Positions 16,801 to 23,432 of a stretch of 64,000 bases of DNA are shown here, piece after piece (within the stretch, counting starts at the first letter, position 1; each line of letters begins with the position of its first letter). The position numbers and the translations under genes are program-made. Under the pieces are notes generated by a model. It did no database searches and was not told where the DNA came from. It worked only from the letters and a program-made list of their open reading frames with translations. Location: positions 62,001-126,000 of the forward strand of contig CAWBNK010000028.1 of the NCBI GenBank assembly GCA_963790065.1, written 5' to 3'. Source of the DNA: Palsa-504 sp963790065. GTDB lineage: Bacteria > Actinomycetota > Actinomycetes > Streptosporangiales > Streptosporangiaceae.

Positions 16801-16820
16801 GGTATAACTATACCGGTATT
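16801..16820. promoter_or_regulatory. Overlapping GGTATA palindromes in divergent promoter
   Basis: Half-sites GGTATA (16801-16806), TATACC (16809-16814) and GGTATT (16815-16820) make two overlapping inverted repeats, GGTATA-ac-TATACC and the perfect ATACCGGTAT. They cover the only AT-rich stretch between map and the XRE gene, including candidate -10 boxes on both strands (TATAGT towards map, TATTAT towards the regulator). This is the expected binding place for the divergent XRE protein. Confidence 0.6.
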
Positions 16821-16831
16821 ATTATCACGCT

Positions 16832-17104
16832 ATGGTCCGACCGCCACTGAGCCGTCTCGAGCACGCACGCGGGGAGCGGCTCGGCCTGCTGCTGCGGGAG
16901 GCCCGCGGGCCGCTCAGCATGGCCGAGGTCGCCGCGTTGTCCGGCGTTCCCGCGGAAACGCTGCGCAAGATCGAGACCGGCCGCATCGCCACGCCGGCGT
17001 TCTTCACCGTCGCCGCGCTGGCCGCCGCGCTCGGCCTGGACCTGGAACAGGTCGTCCGGCACTGCGCCGAGCCTGAGCAGACGCTGGCCGCCCGGGCCGG
17101 TTAG
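16832..17104 (+). CDS. XRE-family helix-turn-helix regulator
   Basis: A 90-residue protein made almost entirely of an HTH_3 domain: LGLLLREARGPLSMAEVAA, then LSGVPAETLRKIETGRIATP and a helix bundle end. No ribosome-binding site precedes the ATG, and a TATTAT box lies about 10 bases upstream, so the mRNA may be leaderless. It is divergent from map, a pairing that I recall from other actinobacteria, and likely regulates that gene. Its stop falls in a 24-bp tandem repeat. Confidence 0.85.
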   Translation: MVRPPLSRLEHARGERLGLLLREARGPLSMAEVAALSGVPAETLRKIETGRIATPAFFTVAALAAALGLDLEQVVRHCAEPEQTLAARAG

Positions 17105-17159
17105 GCCTGCACCGCCCGGGCAGGTTAGGCCAGCACCGCTCGGGCGGGTTAGGCCTGCA
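17087..17159. repeat. 24-bp tandem repeat at convergent gene ends
   Basis: Units beginning GGTTAGGCC(T/A)GCACCGC occur at 17099, 17123 and, partly, at 17147, with a degenerate piece just before. They span the stop codon of the XRE regulator and reach the stop codon of the convergent M50 gene, each unit carrying a TTAG. This looks like local duplication of the region holding the shared stop signals. Confidence 0.7.
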
Positions 17160-17802
17160 GGATCAGCATCCGGCCGCCGACGGCCACCGCAGCCAGGGTG
17201 GCGGCCAGCCAGATCAGGAACCAGATCAAGCCCGGGACGCCGGTCTTGCCGCGCAGCTTGTCGCCGTCGTCGGAACCGGTGCCGACCTCCAGCACCCGGC
17301 GGACCGCGGACAGCAGGAGCAGCCAGGTGATGGCGTAGGCGGCGGTGACCTGGACTCCCATCGGGGTGAAGCGGACCAGGCCGAACACCAGGGCCCCGGT
17401 CAGGATGACGGTGATCAGGCCGAACGACAGGCGCAGCCCGACCAGCAGGAACGCCAGCAGGAAGAACACGATCCACAAGACCGTGGCGCTGTACCCGAGC
17501 ACGATGAGCTTGGCCGCGCCGAGGCCGAACAGGCTCGGGCCCACGTAGCCCGCCAGGTGGATGAAGACGCCGCCCAGGCCGTTGGTCGGCACGTAGGTGC
17601 CGCCCTGGGCCTTCGCGTCCAGTTCGATGCCGTCGAAGTCGCGCAGCAGCAGCGCCGCGACCAGCGCGTGCGCGCCCTCGTGGGCCATCACGGTCAGGTG
17701 ATGGATGATCCGCCAGCCCGCGTCCAGCAGGAGCAGGCCGAACGCGACCAGCCCGATCAGCGCGGCTTCCGCCCCGGGCAGCGGGGCCTGCGTCATGCCC
17801 AC
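17149..17802 (-). CDS. M50-family membrane metalloprotease-like protein
   Basis: A 217-residue integral membrane protein with about six hydrophobic segments. The zinc motif HEGAH appears in LTVMAHEGAHALVAALLL near residue 41, inside a membrane segment as in site-2-type proteases. It matches the small actinobacterial M50B-like proteins whose physiological substrates are unknown. The start is ATG 17802, or ATG 17796 two codons on. It converges with the XRE regulator across a 24-bp tandem repeat. Confidence 0.78.
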   Translation of the reverse strand: MGMTQAPLPGAEAALIGLVAFGLLLLDAGWRIIHHLTVMAHEGAHALVAALLLRDFDGIELDAKAQGGTYVPTNGLGGVFIHLAGYVGPSLFGLGAAKLIVLGYSATVLWIVFFLLAFLLVGLRLSFGLITVILTGALVFGLVRFTPMGVQVTAAYAITWLLLLSAVRRVLEVGTGSDDGDKLRGKTGVPGLIWFLIWLAATLAAVAVGGRMLILQA

Positions 17803-17853
17803 GCTTATGACGCTAAATCGCAGATTACCGCCCGTCCAGAGCCGGCCGGGCGG

Positions 17854-18357
17854 TCAGCAGGTCAGGCTGACGGTCTGGTTCACGGGCGGCATGCCTTCGT
17901 CCTGGAACAAGCCCTGGTTAGTGCCGGCCGCGGGCACGCCCTGGAACGGCGAGCCGTCCGGGAACGCGTAGTGCAGCGAAGAGTACGCCTTGGTGTTCTT
18001 GCTGCAGGCCACGATCTTGGAGGCGGTCACCCGGATCGGGACCGAGACCAGGTCGGCGGCGGCGCAGTCGTTGTAGGCGCACAGGTCGACCGTGGCCGAG
18101 CCCTTGGCGGTAGTGTCCGCCGTGCCCCAGCCGGACCAGACCAGGTTCCTGGCCGTGATGTCGTCGGTGCCGCAGACGACCAGCACGACATCCGGCTTGA
18201 CCTGCAGGTTACTGCCGCAGAAGCCCAGCGTGACCGACGGCGGAGGGGGTTTGGGGACCGGCTTCGGGACCGGCTTGGCGGCCTGGCTGCACGCGGTGAG
18301 CAGCAGCAGCGGGAGCAGCAGGATGGCCCAGGCCATGCGCTTCCTGGCTATCGGCAC
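17854..18357 (-). CDS. Putative lipoprotein
   Basis: A 167-residue exported protein with a lipoprotein signal: basic MPIARKR, a leucine-rich segment and the lipobox LLTAC with Cys23. A proline-rich linker (KPVPKPVPKPPPP) then leads into an outer domain with several cysteines (FCGSN, VVCGTDD, LCAYNDC, IVACSK and a final SLTC) that may form disulfides. It should be anchored on the outer face of the membrane. No family is recognised. Confidence 0.7.
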   Translation of the reverse strand: MPIARKRMAWAILLLPLLLLTACSQAAKPVPKPVPKPPPPSVTLGFCGSNLQVKPDVVLVVCGTDDITARNLVWSGWGTADTTAKGSATVDLCAYNDCAAADLVSVPIRVTASKIVACSKNTKAYSSLHYAFPDGSPFQGVPAAGTNQGLFQDEGMPPVNQTVSLTC

Positions 18358-18449
18358 GCTTCCTGATTAGCATCCGGGAGACCGGAATGCGGTAACGGCG
18401 CGGTCACGATCGGGTCGCTACGGCGCCGGGGCTGGCCGGTGCTCGCGGA

Positions 18450-18848
18450 TCATGCTGCCGGTTCCGGATGCGGTGACAGGTGTTCGTGCACGGCGACCCA
18501 GCGGTCACCGTCGCGCTGGAACACGATGGTCTCTCGCTCGCTGACGGCCTGTTCACCAGCGCGGGTGCGGATCACGGTCGTGACGTCGTGGCTGAAGACG
18601 GCGGCATCGCCGAGGTCCTGGACGACGGGCTGCGCGGAGGTGCAGGACTGGACGCGGAAGTCATCTTGGTGTTCCCACTGCCTCCATAGCCGCTGGTATT
18701 CGTCCCGGGATGCCAGCCTGGCGGCGCTGGTGTAGAAGATGAAGGTCGCGTCGGGGGCGAAGCAGTCGAAGTAGGCGGCGGTGTCGTGCCGCCCGAACGC
18801 CTGAACTAGGTGCCGCGCAGCGGCAAGGACCTCGTCGGTCGTGCTCAT
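18450..18848 (-). CDS. NTF2/SnoaL-like domain protein
   Basis: A 132-residue protein with the cone-shaped NTF2-like fold signature: LVQAFGRHDTAAYFDCFAPD, ATFIFYTS, then AAVFSHDVTTVIRT and ETIVFQRDGDRWVAVHEHLS. It resembles ketosteroid-isomerase-like or SnoaL-like proteins of the DUF4440 type. Its start overlaps the stop of the agmatinase-family gene (ATGA), so it belongs to that operon and may act on, or bind, the same small molecule. Confidence 0.82.
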   Translation of the reverse strand: MSTTDEVLAAARHLVQAFGRHDTAAYFDCFAPDATFIFYTSAARLASRDEYQRLWRQWEHQDDFRVQSCTSAQPVVQDLGDAAVFSHDVTTVIRTRAGEQAVSERETIVFQRDGDRWVAVHEHLSPHPEPAA

Positions 18849-19822
18849 GGGGCGGCCTTCCTGGCGGCGAGGGCGGACAGGAGCTCGTAGCCGACGTGGG
18901 CGGCGGCGATGCCGGTGATCTGGGCGTGGTCGTAGGCAGGCGCGACCTCTACGATGTCGGCGCCGATGAGGTTCAGGCGGGCGAAGGATCGCAGCGTGGC
19001 CAGCAGTTCCCGGCTGGACAGGCCGCCCGCCTCCGGAGTGCCGGTGCCGGGAGCGTGCGCCGGGTCGAGCACGTCGATGTCGACCGAGACGTACACCGGC
19101 CGGTCACCGACCCGCTGCTGTATGCGTTCCACCATGCCGGCCACGCCGAGCTGGTCCACGTCGGGCGCCGATATCACCTGGAAACCCAGATCGGTGTCTT
19201 CGGTGAGGTCGGCATCGGTGTACAGGGGGCCGCGGATCCCGGCGTGCAGGCAGCCGGTCCGGTCCAGGAGGCCTTCCTCGGACGCGCGGCGGAACGGGGT
19301 GCCGTGGGTGTAGGGGGCGCCGAAGTAGGTGTCCCAGGTGTCCAGGTGCGCATCGAAATGGACGACCGCCACCGGGCCGTGCACCGCCGACAGGGCCCGG
19401 AGCATCGGCAGCGCCACCGTGTGATCGCCGCCCAGCATCAGCACGAACCGCGCGCGTTCCAGCAGGGCACGCGCTCCCCGCTCGATGGTGGCGATCGCAT
19501 CGTCGATGCTGAACGGGTTCACCGCGAGATCCCCCGCGTCGGCCACCTGCTGGACGGCGAACGGCGATACCTGCAGGGCCGGGTTGTAGGGGCGGAGCAG
19601 GCGGGATGATTCCCGGATGTGGGAGGGGCCGAAGCGGGCGCCTGGCCGGTAGCTGACCCCGCTGTCAAAGGGCACGCCCAGCACGGCGACATCGGCCTGC
19701 GGCACTTCATCGATCCGCGGCAGGCGGGCAAATGTGGCCTCCCCGGCGTAGCGGGGTACCACGGTGGCGTCCACCGGCCCGACGGTCTCGCCGGCGATGA
19801 TCCGCGGAACAGGCTCGGTCAT
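18845..19822 (-). CDS. speB: Agmatinase-family ureohydrolase
   Basis: A 325-residue dinuclear-metal enzyme that cleaves urea from a guanidino compound. The metal-binding signatures are present: MLGGDHTVALP, VVHFDAHLDTWD and YVSVDIDVLDPAHAPGTGTPE (split here at its usual motifs SVDIDVLDP and PGTGTPE). Family members include agmatinase, guanidinobutyrase and guanidinopropionase, and sequence alone does not separate them. The transporter gene upstream and NTF2-like gene downstream suggest uptake and breakdown of one such compound. A good AGAGGTGG ribosome site precedes the ATG. Control is probably by the divergent XRE-cupin protein. Confidence 0.85.
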   Translation of the reverse strand: MTEPVPRIIAGETVGPVDATVVPRYAGEATFARLPRIDEVPQADVAVLGVPFDSGVSYRPGARFGPSHIRESSRLLRPYNPALQVSPFAVQQVADAGDLAVNPFSIDDAIATIERGARALLERARFVLMLGGDHTVALPMLRALSAVHGPVAVVHFDAHLDTWDTYFGAPYTHGTPFRRASEEGLLDRTGCLHAGIRGPLYTDADLTEDTDLGFQVISAPDVDQLGVAGMVERIQQRVGDRPVYVSVDIDVLDPAHAPGTGTPEAGGLSSRELLATLRSFARLNLIGADIVEVAPAYDHAQITGIAAAHVGYELLSALAARKAAP

Positions 19823-19835
19823 GTCATTCCACCTC

Positions 19836-21554
19836 TTAGTTTCTCGTCTTGCGTGCGCCAGGCCGGCCTGTGGCGTCAGTGTTACCGGCGGGCCTGACCT
19901 GGAGTCGATGGTCTCGCTGCAGTCTCCTGGCTAGGCGGCCGGGGCGCTGAGCGATCTGGCGTCCGGCCGCGCCGCGCGCCAGCTGCTGACCTGCGCCCCG
20001 GCCACGCGATAACGCGGGCTCGGGTGCCTGCCCGTCGGGATGGCCGTCCTCGGCGACGGCCGCGGCCTCGGCGACCACGTCGATCGCCTGCAGCTCCCGC
20101 TCGCTGGCGTCGATGGCGGACCGCTCGGCGGCCAGGTTGAGGGAGCGTGAAAGCAGCAGGTACACCAGGCCGGAGACCGCCAGGCCGACCAGCCAGGAGT
20201 AGTCGACGCCGTTAGTCACGTGGGCCGGGAAATAGCCGGTGTAGGACAGGCCAGCGATCGGCGGCAGCACCATGAACGGGATCTCGGCGGCGAAGCCGAC
20301 GAAATAAGCGGTTAGGCCGCGCCAGCCCCAGGCGCCGTAGACCCCGTCCGGGCGGAAGATGTCGGTGATCGCGTAGTGCCCGCGGCGGACGAAGAAGAAG
20401 TCCACCAGGTTCAGCGCGGTCCACGGCACCAGCAGGTACAGCATCAGCGTCAGCGAGTTGAGGACGGCGGACACGGCGCTGGTGCTCGAGGAGAGGCTGG
20501 CCCCGATCACGTACCACACGATGGCCAGCGCGATGACCGTCACGACGCGCAACATCCGGCTGGTCTTGATCGTCTTGAAGCAGTCGATCCCGGTCAGCAC
20601 GGTCAGCATTCCCCCGTAGGCGTTCATGCCCATCGTGGCCAGCAGCGCCGTCGCCGACAGGACCGCCGTGATCGAGCCGAGCGGCGCGACCACGTTATCG
20701 CCGACGACCTGCAGGCCGACCAGGCCGTCGCTGATGTTCAGCCGGGTGGCCAGCCAGGCGCCCAGCGCGATCAGCCAGATCGCCGACGTTGACGCGCCGA
20801 AGAACACCGCGGTGATAATCCCGCGGGCCGGCGTCTTGCGCGGCATGTAACGGGAGTAGTCAGAGACGTACGGCGCGTAGGTGATGTTGTAGGCGGCGGC
20901 CACCGAGAACTGAGCCATGAACGCCGCGAACAGGAAGCCGGAGTGATGGGGTGCGTGCCCGCCGGCGTGCCCGATGAGGATGGCAACCGAGATGATCGCG
21001 TAGCACGGGAAGGAGATGACCAGCAGGAACCGGAAGACCCGGTGCACCCAGTCGTAGCCGAAGATGGCCAGCAGCGCCGCGAGCACCGCGGTGCCGGCCG
21101 CCACCAGGTGGGCGTTCCAGCCGAACGCGCCGTGCAGCCCGGTGCTCATCAGCACCTGGTCGGCGACGTTGAAGGCCATGTAGGTGAACAGCACCGCGAA
21201 CAGCGCCACCACCACGCCGCGATAGCCCATCTGGGCCCGGGTCTGGATCATCTGCGGCAGCCCGAACACCGGGCCCTGGGTGGCGTGGAAGGCCATGAAC
21301 AGCGTGCCGAACCAGATGCCCAGCGCGCCGCCCAGGATCGACCAGCCCAGCGACAAACCCAGCGCCGGGCCGACGAAGCCGATGGGGATCGTGAAGTACT
21401 GGAAGTTCCCCAGGAACCACAACATGGCCTGCTGCCAGGTCTTGCCGTGCCGTTCGGTGTCCGGGATCCAGTCGATCGAGTGCACCTCGATCTGGCCGAG
21501 CAGCCCGCGCTCTTGTTCTTCGTTGACCGTAGGTTCCCGGGCCTGTGTGGCCAT
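19836..21554 (-). CDS. NCS1-family permease
   Basis: A 572-residue transporter of the nucleobase-cation-symport-1 family with about twelve membrane segments, for example GNFQYFTIPIGFVGPALGL, LFAVLFTYMAFNVADQVL and NSLTLMLYLLVPWTALNL; MGMNAYGGMLTVLTGID is family-like. Substrates include purines, pyrimidines, hydantoins and thiamine precursors. The start at 21554 is preceded by GGGAGG. The last 90 or so residues turn into an Arg/Gly-rich tail unlike the family, so an ancestral stop near 20010 may have been lost by a frameshift. It is 13 bases upstream of the agmatinase-family gene. Confidence 0.85.
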   Translation of the reverse strand: MATQAREPTVNEEQERGLLGQIEVHSIDWIPDTERHGKTWQQAMLWFLGNFQYFTIPIGFVGPALGLSLGWSILGGALGIWFGTLFMAFHATQGPVFGLPQMIQTRAQMGYRGVVVALFAVLFTYMAFNVADQVLMSTGLHGAFGWNAHLVAAGTAVLAALLAIFGYDWVHRVFRFLLVISFPCYAIISVAILIGHAGGHAPHHSGFLFAAFMAQFSVAAAYNITYAPYVSDYSRYMPRKTPARGIITAVFFGASTSAIWLIALGAWLATRLNISDGLVGLQVVGDNVVAPLGSITAVLSATALLATMGMNAYGGMLTVLTGIDCFKTIKTSRMLRVVTVIALAIVWYVIGASLSSSTSAVSAVLNSLTLMLYLLVPWTALNLVDFFFVRRGHYAITDIFRPDGVYGAWGWRGLTAYFVGFAAEIPFMVLPPIAGLSYTGYFPAHVTNGVDYSWLVGLAVSGLVYLLLSRSLNLAAERSAIDASERELQAIDVVAEAAAVAEDGHPDGQAPEPALSRGRGAGQQLARGAAGRQIAQRPGRLARRLQRDHRLQVRPAGNTDATGRPGARKTRN

Positions 21555-21605
21555 GGCCGCCTCCCTGGTAGATGTGACCTGCCTCACGAGCTATACTCTC
21601 TAAGT

Positions 21606-21656
21606 GTTTCCTGATAGTCAACCTTTGTTTCATAAAAAATCCTGTAGTTTCATGAT
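21606..21656. promoter_or_regulatory. Three phased GTTTC direct repeats
   Basis: GTTTCCTGAT (21606), GTTTCATAAA (21627) and GTTTCATGAT (21647) recur with start spacings of 21 and 20 bases, about two helical turns each. They occupy the AT-rich centre of the divergent promoter between the permease operon and the XRE-cupin regulator. Same-face spacing of direct repeats suggests cooperative binding by that regulator. Confidence 0.6.
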
Positions 21657-21703
21657 TGGCAGCGGGCCGCGGGCCCCGCGCCCAGGATCAGGGAGGAGGA
21701 CTG

Positions 21704-22351
21704 ATGCCCAGCTCCAGCAGGGGGAACAGCAGTCCGGATGCGGTACCTGACGGCACGCGGATCGGCGCGCAGCTGAAGACGGCCAGGCTCGCCGCCCGCA
21801 AGAGCATGGCCGAGGTGGCCGATCAGGCCGGGCTGACCAAGGGATTCGTGTCCAAGCTTGAGCGGGATCTCGCGAACGTCTCGGTGGCCTCGCTCATCCG
21901 GCTCTGCGAGGCACTGGACATCTCCGTCGGCTCCCTGTTCGAGGCCTCGATCGGGGAGGTAGTCCGGCGCGGTGACCGCTCGCCGATCAATTTCGGCGGC
22001 CGGAAGATGGCGGAGTACCTGCTTACGCCGTCTGGCGAGAAACGAGTGCAAGCCATCCTCAGCGACATCGAGCCGGGCGGCGGCAGCGGGGACGAGCCCT
22101 ACTCGCTGCCGGCCGACGTGGAGTTCGTCTTCGTCCTGGCCGGCCAGCTCCAGATCGCCGTCGCCGGAGAGCAGATCACCCTCGAACAGGGCGACGCCTT
22201 CACCTTCCCGGCCAGCACCCAGCACACCTTCCGCGTGGCCCCGCCAGCTGGCCGTGCTCAGGTGCTCTGGGTGTTCTTGCCCGCCCTGCCCGATAGCGGC
22301 CCCGACGTACAGCAGCCCGCCAGCCCGCCGCCGCGCCAAGGAACGGGATGA
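21704..22351 (+). CDS. XRE-cupin transcriptional regulator
   Basis: A 215-residue regulator with an N-terminal HTH_3 domain (about residues 18-72: RIGAQLKTARLAARKSMAEV, then LTKGFVSKLERDLANVSV) and a C-terminal cupin sensor (about 120-195: DVEFVFVLAGQLQIAVAGEQ, GDAFTFPASTQHTF). This build is the PuuR-like type that senses small metabolites such as polyamines or amino acids. The ATG at 21704 has a strong GGGAGGAGG ribosome site. It diverges from the NCS1/agmatinase operon and is its likely controller. Confidence 0.9.
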   Translation: MPSSSRGNSSPDAVPDGTRIGAQLKTARLAARKSMAEVADQAGLTKGFVSKLERDLANVSVASLIRLCEALDISVGSLFEASIGEVVRRGDRSPINFGGRKMAEYLLTPSGEKRVQAILSDIEPGGGSGDEPYSLPADVEFVFVLAGQLQIAVAGEQITLEQGDAFTFPASTQHTFRVAPPAGRAQVLWVFLPALPDSGPDVQQPASPPPRQGTG

Positions 22352-22505
22352 TCACGGCGGCGGACATCAACCGCGAAGGCCGGCCAGCCCCGGTTAGCCG
22401 CCGGCGCGCCTGCCGGCGCGCCGTTGCTGGTGGCTTCGGCGAAGATCCAGGACGGGGCCGCCTCGATCGCGTCCTCCTCGGACTGGCGTTCTGCCAGGTA
22501 CTCGG

Positions 22506-23393
22506 CTAGTCGAGGAAGTCCCGAAGGGCTTCGATGACCAGGTCCGGTGCTTCCTCGGGCAGGAAGTGACCGGTGGGCAGCGCGGTGCCGCGGGCGGCGG
22601 CGGCGTACTCCTGCCAGACGGCCAGCGGCTGGTAGCCGCGGCCGACGAATCCCTGCGTGCCCCACAGCACCAGGACCGGGCAGCCGATCCGCTGCCCGGC
22701 GGCGAAGCTCTCGTCGTCGTCGGCCAGGTCGGTGCTGGCCGCGGCGCGGTAGTCGGCACAGGAGGCCGCGATCGTACCCGGGTCGCTGAAGCAGCGGATG
22801 TAGTCGGCCAGCACGTCGGGCTCGATGCTGGCGCCCGCGCCGAGCAGCGGGCCGATCAGCGAATTGAGCCAGAAGGCGGGGTCGGCGCCGATCATCTGCT
22901 CGGGGATGCCGTTGGGCGCGGCCAGGAAGAACCAGTGGTAGTAGGCCAGGCCCATCTCCCGGCTCACGTTACGGAAGACATGCCGGGTGGGCACGATGTC
23001 CAGCACGGCCAGCCGCTCGACCGCCTCCGGGTGGTCCAGCGCCAGCCGGTGCGCGACCCGGGCCCCGCGGTCGTGGCCGGCCAGGGCGAACCGCGCGAAG
23101 CCGAGCTCACGCATCAGGCCGACCTGGTCGCGGGCCATGAGGCGCTTGGAGTACACGCGGCCTTCGGCGTCCGGGACGGGCTTGGCCGAGTCGCCGTAGC
23201 CGCGCAGGTCGGCGGCCACCACCGTGTGGTCCCGGGCCAGCGCGGGGGCGACCTGCCGCCACATCAGGTGGTTCTGCGGGTAGCCGTGCAGGAGCAGCAG
23301 CGGCGGGCCCGATCCCGCGATGGCGCAGTTGATGGCGATGCCGTCCACGTCAACGTGGCGGTAGCCGAAGCCGGGCAGCACGGGCGGGGTCAT
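22506..23393 (-). CDS. Fluoroacetate dehalogenase-like alpha/beta hydrolase
   Basis: A 295-residue alpha/beta hydrolase. Catalytic and halide-pocket residues known from fluoroacetate dehalogenase are all seen at nearly the same positions: nucleophile Asp108 with Arg109 and Arg112 (GHDRGARVAHR), Asp132 (VLDIVP), His153-Trp154 (YYHWFFL), Tyr215 (CADYRA) and His276 (TGHFLPEE). In that enzyme the two arginines hold the carboxylate, and His, Trp and Tyr hold the fluoride. Epoxide hydrolase activity is less likely given this set. It lies downstream of the FAD/Fe-S oxidoreductase gene, 39 bases apart, same strand, and so may share its transcript. Confidence 0.82.
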   Translation of the reverse strand: MTPPVLPGFGYRHVDVDGIAINCAIAGSGPPLLLLHGYPQNHLMWRQVAPALARDHTVVAADLRGYGDSAKPVPDAEGRVYSKRLMARDQVGLMRELGFARFALAGHDRGARVAHRLALDHPEAVERLAVLDIVPTRHVFRNVSREMGLAYYHWFFLAAPNGIPEQMIGADPAFWLNSLIGPLLGAGASIEPDVLADYIRCFSDPGTIAASCADYRAAASTDLADDDESFAAGQRIGCPVLVLWGTQGFVGRGYQPLAVWQEYAAAARGTALPTGHFLPEEAPDLVIEALRDFLD

Positions 23394-23432
23394 GGCATGG
23401 CTCCTGTTCCGGCGGGTGTTTTACGAGCGCTG

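Noticed and set aside
22353..22505. Minus-strand continuation beyond the hydrolase stop with an SWIFAE segment resembling FAD-oxidase sequence
   Set aside because: Too short, no start, and in another frame than the hydrolase; resemblance to WIFAET in the nearby oxidoreductase is only six residues.
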